Shown one piece after another: positions 1 through 11,820 of a stretch of DNA of 64,000 nt. Source of the DNA: Psococerastis gibbosa (lineage: Eukaryota; Arthropoda; Insecta; Psocodea; Psocidae). The notes beneath the pieces are model-generated. The model was not told where the DNA came from. It did no database searches and saw nothing but the letters and a program-made list of their open reading frames with translations. The position numbers were made by a program, and so were the translations under genes. Where the stretch lies: positions 2,666,001 to 2,730,000 of the forward strand of contig OZ020489.1 in assembly GCA_963971405.1 (NCBI GenBank), given 5' to 3'. Numbering within the stretch: the stretch's first letter is position 1; each line of letters opens with the position of its first letter.

Positions 1-2900
1 TCTTCCTGAGTAGTAACTCGAGCCACGGTACCCCCGGTATACCCTAGAGATCATAGACACTGTCAGATATAGTGCAAATATGGAATTTTGTACGCGGAGC
101 ATAGAGTGCTTGTCTCTGTTCGAAAATTTCTATGCAGCAGAAAATATTGAAATGCTAATTTTCTTGTGACAAAGCTTTCTCTTGAGATTCATCAGATTCC
201 TTATAAGCTCTATGTATTGACATGCTGTATGCTGTAGCGAATATTAAGATCATCCGGAACGTATATAGGCCTAATGATTACTTCTAGATCACGTTAAAAT
301 CAGTCAGTTTCAATTTCTTATTTAATTTATTACGTAAATTATAATGATTTGGATCATCCAAGTTAAACAAAAATGCGATATTATAGCTAGCTCTGCTACG
401 ATACATAGTGTTTCCTGTGAAATTCTAATTTGCACAAAAACACGTATTGGGGGTGTCCGATTTCCTCTTAAACTGCTAATTGTTTCTCGAGCCTCCTGTA
501 ACCGCTTTATAACCTATACGTGTAATCGTTAATAGTACCATACATTCTCCCCTAAATTAGCTACCTTGGGATTTTAGGGCCATCCCACTACCATGATACA
601 ATTTATTTCATTAAGTTAAAATCTTCAACAGGAATATAAATGAATACATGACCTTGAGTACACACTCAAAAATTTATTCGACCCAATATTTATTCGATGG
701 AAGGAATGGTCTGAATGTTGATGTTGAAATATATAGCCTACGATTTGAATCTGAATTTTGGTGACACAATTTCGAATTTTTCTTGGACCCGTATTTATTG
801 AAACAATATTGGAGTGTGTATAGGGGGATATTGAGCAATTAATAAAAACAACAACACCTACAAAATAAACTACAACTAAACTGACACCATCTTTAAATCC
901 CAAATTCATAAACCTACATATGGACTTGCACATGTATGCAGCTCTAAGGTAAGTCATAACAAATTGTGCTGTAAGCCAGTGGTGGGTCCAGAGGGGAGGG
1001 GCCATCCACACGAGAAAAATTAGCGTACCCTATATAAAATAAGACATTCCAAACAAAAACCTTAGTATGGTAACGTGAATATGTCTTCCATGTTTAAATT
1101 ATAAATTTTAATGCTGTAAAAATAGTATAACCCCACTATTTTGAATTTATATTTTCAAATTTTTCCCCCGGGGGAGACCCCCGCGGCCTCCTGTTGCCAG
1201 CAATATGAATAAGCATTTAAGCATTCCTTTGTAAGCATTAAAACATCTATACTTTACTGCGGTTAAAATGCGTAAAACACACTATATTGCTCATATATTT
1301 AAAAAAAATTCTCCCGGGGGTAACATATCTCCATCAGGCGCGTAGGCTTTTCAAGTAATGCACTGTAAATTGATGTGCCTAGTTTCGCTACCAAACACAC
1401 CAATTGCACAATCGCTAAGAATTAATTTGGCTTGGTAGCTTTTCCCGGAATGGCACCCTCCGAAAATCTGTCCTTGCTCTAAGCCAACCAGTCACTCGAA
1501 CGAACATATACCATTTCTTTTATAATATTACATACTTGTATATTGTGGGTTATGAATGTAAGGAGCTTTGGTAGATGAATGAATGAATAATAAAATTTAT
1601 TGTCAACGCATAATATTAGTACATGAAAACAGGTACTTTTGTAAATATATTTCTCCCTTTCTACTTTCCTACTTAAAATGGCATTCAAACTTATCTTGAT
1701 TGTCGTTCCCTAATGACTTCAAAACACCCAAAATCTTGAAATAAATACGATACTGGTTTGTGATGAAAGAAGCGAGAAGTCACTAAAACTCGCCGATAAA
1801 AGAGTTATTTGAATTTTCATTTCATTATACCGGGTACCTACTATACCTTCTATTATAACTGCCGAAATTGTATAAAAGGAAAAGGTAGAGGTGAGGAAGA
1901 AAGAATTTTCAGGTCCATTAGCGATATAGGCCTAATACTGTTGAAATTACCTTTTTCAAATGATTTTTCTCTCTGATTTTCCTGATATTCTTTGAATTCT
2001 GGATTGTTAAGAAGGCAATAATACTTACCAGTTCCGCGAGTCCCTGACATTATCAAAGTTACCTGCAGTGGAATACATTGATGGTCAAGTTGGCAAAGAA
2101 GTGGACAACTAATTTCAAGGTTGACGTTCAAAACCGTTTGGTCCAGTTGGAGGAAACGCGGCAGCCGGGCATGTTGCTACCCTTACTGGTGCTTTGGTTC
2201 TGTACATTTCAGAGTTCTGGGATAATTGTGCCTGCATATAAACAGTGTGAATGCAAAACTGCATTGTTTCTTACAATAATAATAATAATACAGTTTAAGC
2301 CCAGTTCACCAATCAAGTTCTACGTCTTATTAAACAACTGAAGAAAAACAGTTTGACAATGGGCTCCACCCTAATTGTTCAATGACTGTGCGGCCCCTGG
2401 CTCTAATGACTATTAACACAGCAGGCGATGTAAGTCTAACTATCCCTTTGTTAAAAATATTACACCGCTGCCATTACCTTCTACCAATAAACGGAAAAAC
2501 CAAAGTTCAACTGAGGTCATACGTACTGTACATAGGTACAACTCGTTTACCCATACACTTATACTATCCTACTCGTATATCTACAAACAAATGACTTATC
2601 ACTTCTCGATAGAAACTGTCAGCTAAAGTCCGCTCAGCTGTCAAAATTGAGCACTTCCTTACATCAACAAATTTGAAGACGCTCCCTAGTTAGTAAAAGA
2701 CCATATACCGATGTTTGCAGACAGCTGTAATTCATAATTAATGATGGAGAGTGCTTTGATCGATTGACTTAATCGAGAGTGACCTCGAAAGTTTGACAAA
2801 GTATTGTATGTTGTGACTTATGAGGTGTATCCGTCAAGATCAAATCAGGGCTGAGGGAAAAGGGATGGTAGCCATCAAGGCCGGATCCATGGGGGGGGGG
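1..2900. other. No gene recognised
   Basis: AT-rich sequence with short open frames only. The block ccaccctaattgttcaatga at 2366 recurs in similar form at 19932, so at least that part is a dispersed repeat. Confidence 0.5.
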
Positions 2901-3087
2901 GAGGGGTTCAAGGTTTTCCAAATTGAAATGAGTTTACATTGCAGTAGATAGATATGAACTAAACGATGAATCAATAATATCCTAGGTATAACGATCAAGT
3001 GCAGTGGCGGAGCGTGGGATAACTGCAAGTGTAATGCTTGTGTCGTTATATAAAAAAAAAAAAAAAAACACATCATTTTATAGAGCA

Positions 3088-3362
3088 TAGTAGTAGTAGG
3101 GTTCGTCGGGTTAATAACGACTTAGGTCTCATATTTGGGCCCATAGAGCGACTCCGACTTGACTGTCCTATACCAGCCCATAGGACAGTGGACCTCCTGA
3201 TTATAGTGGATTCCGAACCACTTGGGAAACACAGTCAAGTCACATGATTAGTTCGGAGGTGACCAGGACAAGTCCAACCATGTTTCCCTACCGGCACTGT
3301 GCACACTACCAAGTTGTCTGCAGCTTTGAACCTGCTCTGGTCCGCTGGATTCAACTTGGTTT
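3088..3362 (+). mobile_element. SINE-B copy
   Basis: Starts in (TAG)n and carries the family core ggacctcctgattatagtgg, ccgaaccacttgggaaacac and cggcactgtgcacactacca. On the opposite strand the core folds like a tRNA (see findings). Confidence 0.82.
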
Positions 3363-3799
3363 TATAGAAACAAGTTAAAAAGTTAAAATTTGATAACATA
3401 GAGAAAAAATTTCAATGATAATGTAACGAGATTAATTATTTTCTTAGACTTCATTGATAACATCATTCTCATCCATTCTTAATTGCTCGCGGCTTCCAAT
3501 ATATTTCATTCAACGAAGCTCTTAACACAGTCTAAGGATTTGTGATTTGATGATGCGTCATTACCCGCCTTACATGCACGCTCCACCTCTGCCAATGTGT
3601 AAGCAATAAACTGAAAAGAGCAAAAAGTTGTTAAAAATAAAAACTTACCATTTTCTCTTCCTCAAGTTCAGGAAGTGGAAATGCTCGTAGATGGCTACTT
3701 CATGGCATAGCTGTCTTCTAAGTCAAGTGCGCTGCTGTTTACATATACTGTTGGGTTCTTGCGAATAATCTCAGAACTATACAGCGCCGTGTGCTCACG

Positions 3800-3985
3800 A
3801 AGGATCAGTGGTTCGGAATCCACTATAATCAGTCATATGTCAGTCAACTCCCCTTCTCCCTGAGGTGAAGGAGTCTGCCCTTAGGGTACCTCAAGTTAAT
3901 AAACAGACCCACTCCTACCACCAGGCTGACAGGGTTGCTTAAAGCAGAAATGATGAATTGGAAAACAAAACAAACATAACGATTT
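3800..3985 (-). mobile_element. SINE-B copy, 5' part
   Basis: Minus-strand copy with ctccctgaggtgaaggagtc, the caggctgacagggttgctta block and a GTTTTGTTTT-type end. Confidence 0.7.
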
Positions 3986-4972
3986 AATGACATTTGAAGC
4001 ATTTAAAAAGATCATGAGAACGGCTGGCGTATTCCTGGGGTTATCAGGAAAAAGTAGATACCCATTACGTATAGTTAGGTGCACGCAGGACCTAATTTTG
4101 GTCAAATCATTAACAAAGCTAAGTCAAAACTCAAATTTTACCGGAAATTAGATATATTAGTTATAATTAGAATATGCAGAAGAACATTTCTTCAATTATG
4201 TCTGGTCCTCTCAATGGCTTTAGATTATTTATTGTATGCTGTGAATTTTGATATTTTTTATAAAACTAACCCCGTTTTTCTTAAAAGCCTGGGAGCTGTA
4301 CAATAGTGACCGTTTTACCGCCACTTAATGGATTTACAGCTACAGTAAACCAAGGCCTTTGAAATAGTGCTGAGGCGTGCTTATTTCATAGCATAGTACC
4401 GTAGGCGTTACCCATTCTCCCGTAAAGTTTTATAACCCGTTAAATAACGTTTCCAAGCAGATCTCTACGGATTACTGCATATAAACCAGAGTTCTTACCT
4501 TTCATAGTGGTTGTAATTTCTGATATTTTATAATTTATACTTACATACTTTAAATGTGGGTATAAAGGGTAGACGAATGCTGCGCATATCCTGGAGAGAT
4601 CATGCACCTGATGACCTGAGGTGAACGGATACACAAGAAACGGAAACTCACATAATTCGGCCATGTGATGAAGAACGCCTTCTGCATGTAATAATCCAAT
4701 GGAAGAAAAAGTACAGAGGGCTCCCGGCAAAAGATGAACATCCTGGTTATAAAACCTGGGACAGTATTTTCAGGTCAGCAGTTTCCAAAGTTCAATTGCC
4801 ATGATGATCGCCAATCTTCGATAGAAGAGGCAGCATTTAATGAAAAATAAATCTCTTTCCAATTTAGAACACGTTTACAAGCACCCATTTCGAAATTAAA
4901 GACATATTTTTTCCAGGATTTTAATGACGGCCAGTGCAGAGTTGCTGCCAACTAATCGTTGAGATAGTGATC

Positions 4973-5330
4973 TCAGAAGAAGTTGAGAATTGAGGATGTT
5001 GATTTTCTTCTTCTTCTTCTTTTCGTGTCCGAGTCAGAGATTTCTAGTTTCTGGGTCCAGTATTTTGCCAACCTGACGCCATAGTCAGTACATATCCAAA
5101 CGTCGTGGAAGTCTATGGTCTCTTCTCGGTGGTGGATGTTGATGTCAAGACAAGATGGACAACATCGAGAGCACCAGTCACAAATAGGAGCCCTGCAGCC
5201 ATTGAAGAGCACACTATGTCGTCGTTGCAGTTTGGAGGAAGAAACATCCTCATTCCTCAGCACTGCGCAGACCTCTGTCATCTCTACGGGAAATTCGACC
5301 TCTCCCACGTCCGCGAGGTGCATGGGTTCG
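4973..5330 (-). mobile_element. Possible LINE 3' end with (AAG)n tail
   Basis: The minus strand is open for 116 codons with a Cys cluster (CRAPICDWCSRCCPSC) and ends in an AAGAAGAAG tract near 5010, like the tails of RTE-type LINEs. The protein part was not recognised, so this is a guess. Confidence 0.35.
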
Positions 5331-5976
5331 CAAACGAAGCCAAACTAATGAGCCTTTTCTAAACCTTTATGCATGTGCAAGTGCTCTATGATGCTCTATG
5401 GACTCTATTGTCTGCGGTCACCTACTTCCCGAAATAATAATGTTGATGTCGAGTCGAAGGAGTTCCAAAATTATGGTCAAACGGTTGTTAGTGATGGGCA
5501 CATGATCTAGTGTATATCATAACGCAGAGGAACATTTCTTCAGCTTTCTGACATCTTCTTTATGGCTCCACGTTGATTTATCCTACATGGAATTGGGTTT
5601 TACTGAAAAAACGGATATTGGGATGTCCAATAGTCACTGAAGCTGCTAATGCCATACATGACTTTTGAGATTAAAAAAAGCCCTCGAAATCAAAAAGCTT
5701 TGTGGGAAAATAGCAAAAGATAGAAAATGTATATATTGGCGGACATTGGTTCAGGAAATTGTTTCATTCTTCTTGTGGCGTTCTACAATGACGAATTCAA
5801 TTTTATCACAACGTCTTTGACCCAAATATTTTCGGTTTACTACACGCAGTTATTGTTCTGCATTTTCTTCACACTTCCATCAAGTTTATTTTTTTGGTTT
5901 TTATCAAGAAAATCGGCGGAATCAATCTTTTTTTCTTTCCTTCGTCACATTGCTTTCCTATTTATACGTTAGTTTC

Positions 5977-6327
5977 AGGCGCCCATTCCATTGACCGGCT
6001 AGGGCTATTTCCAAAAACAGTGACGTGGTAGCAGACATTCAAGACTTAGGTCGCGTTTCCAACGATCTCGCATTGCAGAATGCAAATGACATTGACGGAA
6101 ATTAGAATTTTTCTTTTTATAGAAATCTATTAAAATGTTTGTACTTGACATATCCCATGACGCCATTTTTTAATTTTAGTTTGTTTGTTTGTGATTTTAC
6201 TGTATGATCATTGATCAATTTTAACTATGGCATAGAGGAAAACAAACATTTCTGTCAATTCTGCAATGTCTGCTACCACGTCACCGTTTTTGGAAATAGC
6301 CCTAGCCGGTCAATGGAATGGGCACCT
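5977..6327. mobile_element. Long-inverted-repeat MITE M1
   Basis: Ends aggcgcccattccattgacc and its complement; arms continue through ggctagggctatttcca and gtgacgtggtagcagacatt. The right arm lacks about 34 bp present in other copies. Confidence 0.88.
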
Positions 6328-6470
6328 AAGGAAAGCTTCGCGAAGGTCGAAATTTTCGATTTCGAGATTTTAGTGGATATACCTACCCGTTTGAATAAGG
6401 AAAGGTACCAAAAAAGTGTTTTTTTAGGAAAAGTCTGTCTGTCTGTCTTTCTGTCTTTCAGTCAGTCTGT
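6328..6470 (+). repeat. Repeat family E fragment between MITE M1 and SINE-B
   Basis: ggtcgaaattttcgatttcg and a (GTCT)n run match the left part of the family E copies. Confidence 0.6.
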
Positions 6471-6741
6471 TTAGTAGTAGTAGTGTTCGTCGGGTTAATA
6501 ACGACTTAGGTCTCATATTTGGGCCCATAGAGCGACTCCGACTTGACTGTCCTATGCCAGCCCATAGGACAGTGGACCTCCTGATTATAGTGGATTCCGA
6601 ACCACTTGGGAAACACAGTCAAGTCACACGATTAGTTTGGAGGTGACCAGGACAAGTCCTACCATGTTTCCCTACCGGCACTGTGCACACGACCAAGTTA
6701 TCTTTGAATCTGCTCTGGTCCGCTAGATTCAACTTGGTATG
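6470..6741 (+). mobile_element. SINE-B copy
   Basis: Same (TAG)n start and core as the 3.1-kb copy, with few differences; the right half has a short deletion. Confidence 0.82.
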
Positions 6742-7104
6742 CCAGTCGGTCTGTTAGTCTGTCTGTTTGTCTATTTGTTGGCAAACTACCCAGTGGATTT
6801 TCGTGACGTTTCCCACTTAGATTCACAAAATTTGGGTTGTTATTAATGTAAGTAAAACCTTTAGTTACTTTCCCTTCGATTTTGAGTAAAAAATATTTTT
6901 AATTATTTCGATTATTACTGTGTTGTGTTATATTGGTCTAGACCATGCAATCGTACCATCGATCAATTCAATGCTTTGGGATAGGGATACTGAAGACAAC
7001 CCTAGGACAATTATTTACCATGGAACAAACTCAATTATCTATCACGGTACCTATACCAATTGATAAATAGGAAAGCTTGTACGGGTTCACACGGTTCTTT
7101 TCAT

Positions 7105-7273
7105 AATAAATAAATAAATAAATAAATAAAAATAATCTATTACTAAGCCAACCTAGCGGAGTTAGGGCTATAAAGCCCTCTCTTACACTCAACTAGGAAG
7201 GCCCGGGAGTGCCTGCTTTACATGCACACCGAAGCATGGCCAGAAAATTACTCACTACGCTACATGTCCTGAC
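7105..7273 (-). mobile_element. SINE-A copy (tRNA-derived), head partly lost
   Basis: Minus-strand copy with (TTTA)n tail at 7105-7134, the core taagccaacctagcggag and its tRNA-like head shortened by a deletion. Confidence 0.85.
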
Positions 7274-8029
7274 AACTTTATAAAGATTGTCGTTCCCTAC
7301 TGCCTGACCGTTTAAAGGACTCTATTGAGTGTTGGGCGCGGCTCATCCAATCTTAATGGGTAAGACGTCCTGCCTTCATCGGTAGGGGAAAAACGCGGCT
7401 ACCGGCTATCTCGGTTCGGTCCGACCGAAAATCCGGTCCCGACCGGACTCAATCCAACACTACAAATGTTAATTACCACAACCAAAATTGTCTACATGCA
7501 GTCACTTTGTACCCTATCCCAAAGCATTAAATAACTAACGTTGAGAGAGATATGCCATATGTCCGGAATCACCAGTGACTCCTGTCTACCTAGGTGTCGG
7601 GACCAAACAAGAAGAGAAAACTAAAATTTTTCTCTGATTTAAAACTAATGAAATACGAGTTGCAGAGTTATTTGAATTTTGTGCACGTTCTTACTGAAAT
7701 TTGAAACACTGCAGCTCATCCCCCTGAGCAACACTACTTCTGACTCTTTGTTTTCCACCGACTTTGTAATTATTCAGAGTTGGAAGTGACAAGTTGAAAA
7801 TTCTTTTCTATTACAAAATCAGCATGTCTTGCCAACGACAGAAAGAGAGAAAGAACCCACAACAATATCTGACCAGACGTCCACATGTTTACCTTTATCT
7901 AGCTCATCTGTAAGATTTTGAGTCCGGTTACTATCAACCTTTTGGGCGTTTGGAGGCTTTGGACAACTGAGGGTGGTTTCCAGACTCATCGTACGTATAG
8001 TCTCTTGAATAATAGTGGCTCCTTAAAAA

Positions 8030-8520
8030 CGTTTGTTTTGTTTGTTTTCCGACGACTGCTTTTAGACTTTGTGCTTTAAGCAGCCCTGTCCACCTGGCGT
8101 AGGGAGTGACTTTGTTTCTTGACTTAACACCCTAAGGGTAGGCTGCTTCATCGCAGGGAGCAGGAGAGCTGACTGACAAGGTGGACCTCCTGATGATAGT
8201 GGATTCTGAACCACTTGGGGAACATAGTGAAGTACCACGATTAAGTCGGAGGTGACCAGGACACGACACGCACTTAGACTGACTGGTAGTCTCAGCGGGT
8301 AACCATGTCCCTCCATTTAGCGATTATGTACTTGTCCGGGCTTGTGGTCCAGCGGTTAAGACGATACCGCGGATTGGCATGAATCGTGGTTTTGAATCCC
8401 ATCATGTCCAGATTTTTCTAATTCCTCTAATTTCGCTTATGGCCCACCATGTTCTCCTGCCAACGCTGTGCACACTACCAAGTTTGTTGGAGTTTTGAGT
8501 AGGCTCTTTAAAACAGGTTC
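8030..8520 (+). mobile_element. SINE-B long form, interrupted by another tRNA-like SINE
   Basis: Carries the extra 5' region (gctttaagcagccctgtcca, ccctaagggtagg) and the core. It is split near 8318-8440 by a SINE-C insertion before the ctgtgcacactaccaagttt end. Confidence 0.75.
8333..8442 (+). mobile_element. SINE-C copy (tRNA-derived) inserted in SINE-B
   Basis: A box tggtccagcggttaag and B box ggttttgaatccc are spaced as in a tRNA, followed by a cctctaatttcgcttatg tail. Confidence 0.65.
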
Positions 8521-9029
8521 TTTAAAAACTGAAAAATTTTGAAACTTGTAAATTGCAACTTGGACTCTTCCGTCTAAAAAAAGGCTACCAACCCCTTCTC
8601 TAATTACAATACCTTATGTGAGTACAATGGCAAAAGATGAATGAACTTTGGATGAGGAACGGAAATGTTCCCAAATTCCTGCAATACGAACATAATAAGG
8701 ATTCCTATTGTAGGGGCATTTTATACAGTCCATACTGTATGCTTTGGCAGGGTTCCCCTTTTCTTCAATATTTTATTTATTTATTTATTTATTGTAATTT
8801 GCATTTGAAATATGCGGTTGAATGGAATAAATGTTAATTTGATTTGTGATTTCGTGTATTTCAGGCTAACAAATGATTGGTGAAGTTTCCATGTACTTCT
8901 ATTTTTGTATGCTCAAAAAATATTAAAAATAAAAACCAATGCTCTAGTGGTTTTTAATCACGTTGATAACGACCGCTAAGGTCATGTACCTAGGTAGAGC
9001 AGATACGGCTTCCAGTCTTACACTTCCTG

Positions 9030-9720
9030 CATTTTTGCTTTCCAATTTATACGTAGTACAAGGAAAGCTTTGTGATGTTCGAAATTTTCGATTCCGAGAT
9101 TTACCCGGATTTACACAGGAACACAAAAAATTGGTTTTTACGAAATGTCTGTCTGTCGCTCTGTCTGTCTGTCTGTCTGTCACTCTTTCTGTTCATCGAT
9201 TTCCGGGCAAACTACTCGGTCGATTTGTATGAAATTTGGCAAGTAGTTTCACAAAAATCATACCTCGGGACAATTTTATTTTTATTTTGGGCTAACTCAA
9301 TTTGGGGAGGTTCTATCCTCAAAAAACTAAAAAAAAAACTCCTAAAAAAAATATTTCTCGAAAACGTCTGCAATGCTTTCTTTTAAATTCACATATATTG
9401 TAGTTGTTATTAATGTTAACAAAATGCGAGGGGTCGCTTACCCCTTGATAGTTTGCTTCTGGGGGAAAAAATTAAAATAACTAAATTTTAAGGGAAAATT
9501 ACTACAAAACCTTTCTATCGATGATTTCTACCTTCAGGAATGTTTTAGGTGTTGAATTGAGTAACGAAACCGGACAGGTTGCTTTCCCAAAAAACTATTT
9601 GGTTTTGTGCAAAAAAAATTTTTTTGGAAAAATGATAGAAACATCATGCTGAAATGCACTGCGTGCCCTGTCATTATTTCTGTGTGGTAATGTCCATCCA
9701 GTGGACAACCCGTTTGGATG
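9030..9720 (+). repeat. Repeat family E with (CTGT)n, 700 bp
   Basis: Shares several blocks with 50815-51540: tccaatttatacgtagtaca, ttggtttttacgaaatgtct before a (GTCT)n run, aaatcatacctcgggac, and accggacaggttgctttccc. It has no coding frame I recognise. Confidence 0.75.
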
Positions 9721-9889
9721 GGATAACCCCTAAAATTGAATTAGTCCAAAATAGAAAGAAAAGTGATTGTGGTTTATGAACTTATATCACTGGACGAATT
9801 TCACATAGTCCATAAACAGAGCTGCAGACAGTAAGACAATTCGTGAAAATCATACTCTTTTAGAGTCTTGGAACATGAAACGTTGTTGT

Positions 9890-10236
9890 TGTTGTTTGTT
9901 TCTAACGCCTGCTTTCAGCATTTCTGCTTTAAGCAACCCTGTCAGCCTGGCGGGGGGAGTGAGTCTGTTTGTTAACTTGAGGCACCCTAAGGGCAGACTC
10001 TTTCACCTCGGGGAAAGGGGAGTTGACTAACAGGGTGGACCTCCTGATTATAGTGGATTCCGAACCACTTGGGGAACATGGTAAAGTCACACGATTAAAT
10101 CGGAGGTGACCAGGACTCGACTTATACTGCCTGAGCGCGTTATCATGTCCCACCAGGTTCCCCTGCCAACACTGTGCACACTACCAAGTTGCCTCAGTTT
10201 GAAACATGCTCTGCTCTAATGGAATCAACATGGTAA
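9890..10236 (+). mobile_element. SINE-B long form
   Basis: The most complete long copy: tctgctttaagcaaccctgt, ccctaagggcagactc, the core, and a ccaagttgcctcag end. Confidence 0.82.
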
Positions 10237-10261
10237 GGCCGTTGGCGGAACATGAAACGAA

Positions 10262-10416
10262 TGGACAGATACAGGGGATAGCCTCCCCCCCCCAAAAAAA
10301 ATTAGTAAAGCTATTGTAAGTAAATTCATTACGCTCTGATTTAATCGATACTGCATATATTTTTGTTACTTTGACCCACAACTTCCCCCTCCCCAAATGG
10401 GCTGGATCCGTCCCTG
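10262..10416. mobile_element. hAT-like MITE M2
   Basis: Ends ggacagatacagggg and ggatccgtccctg, C-run near the left end, inner block attacgctctgatttaatcg shared with the copies at 24.3 and 59.6 kb. Confidence 0.7.
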
Positions 10417-10698
10417 GTACTACCCAACCACGTTACGAAGACATTGGTAGGCTTATTTATTGTAGTGTAAAAATATCATAATTGTCATAATCAGGATAAT
10501 AATCATTCCATTAGCACTAGTATAATTGCACACTTAATGACAATAAATTGTGTACCTATTATTCCTATTATTCAATTTAAAGGGGAGTTAATTAAATAAA
10601 ACTAGAAAGCCAAAAATCTTGTAATTAGGTCGGGTACCGTAGTAATTCCGTTGAATTCTTGAAATTGAAAATGTCCACTACCAAAATTCTTACCTTAT

Positions 10699-10937
10699 AT
10701 AGTAGTAGTAGTAGTATGGTTGGACACAGTCCCAGGCCACGGTATGGGCCCATAAGACAGGGGACCTCCCGGTTATAGTGGATTCCAAACCACTTGGGAA
10801 ACACAGTCAAGTCACACGATTAGTTCGGAGGTGACCAGGACAAGTCCTATCATGTTTCCCTACCGGCACTGTGCACACTACCAAGTTATCTGCATCTTTG
10901 AACCTGCTCTGGTCCGCTGGATTCAACTTGGTATGGC
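10699..10937 (+). mobile_element. SINE-B copy with (TAG)n start
   Basis: (TAG)n at 10699-10716, then the core and gattcaacttggta end; shortened near its left side. Confidence 0.8.
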
Positions 10938-11069
10938 GGCCGGCTACCTTATATAGTACTATAACGTATATAAATAGGAAACCAATATATTGTACTAGTA
11001 ATCCAATTATTGTATTTCTTCTTGTACAAACAATTATTTTAACGAATGTATCCGATTGACCTCTTCAGA

Positions 11070-11182
11070 CGCCTCAGTAGGTTAGTACCCGTGCCGAGTT
11101 TGACACGTCTCCGATCGCATGGTATGTTGAGACCCGCACAAGTACAAGCACGCTACCACCTGGCCACTGAAGTCGATAAGTA
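11070..11182 (-). mobile_element. SINE-D copy (tRNA-like head)
   Basis: On the minus strand: tggccaggtggtagcgtgct and gatcggagacgtgtc, shared with the copy at 59.8 kb. Confidence 0.55.
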
Positions 11183-11610
11183 CATGACCTAAATATATTG
11201 CATAGAGTAGGTATATACAACACAGTATTTTCCATCATACAGTATTCAGCTACTCAAAGCATAAAACCGTGAGACACAAAATTTGCAAATGAACCATGTC
11301 GACGTATTTTTATCCGATATCAATTACGGACTCCCCCTAGGTATTAGCATCCCTCTGTCTATCGATGCATACCAAATTCAGATTGATTATACACAGTCTA
11401 TTTTGCATTTAAAAGGCTATTTTTAACTGTCATACAGTTTAATCTGTCGCGAGAGAATCCCATGTTGTAATTTGTGTTTTTGAAAATTACTCTGTCAAAT
11501 GAGCGTGTTTCATGTGTCACGAATTGAAACTGTGGTTACATCTCCTAATGGAATACAGCTTTGGATTATTGTTTTGTATCTACATCATTATATACAGACT
11601 CTCATTATAG

Positions 11611-11820
11611 CCAAGACATGTAGAGTAGTGGCAGGGACTTTGACTTTCACCCGAAAGCTTTTGGGTTCGAGTCCCACACTCGCTGCATTTTCTGGCCATG
11701 CTCCAGAAGGCATGTAGAGTAGGCGGTCCCAAGCCGTCCTAGTTAAGTATCAGAGAGGGCTTTATAACCCTAATTCAGCTAGGTTGGCTTAGTAATAGAA
11801 CAAGATGTTATTATTTATTT
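11611..11820 (+). mobile_element. SINE-A copy (tRNA-derived)
   Basis: Head with A-box-like gtagagtagtgg and B box ggttcgagtccc, a ttctggccatgc linker, and the core ctaggttggcttagtaatag at the 3' end. The head resembles tRNA-Glu (CTTTCACCC anticodon arm). Confidence 0.85.

Noticed and set aside
11611-11685. tRNA-Glu gene
   Set aside because: A and B boxes are present but the cloverleaf is poor and the unit recurs with a common 3' body, so it is a SINE head.
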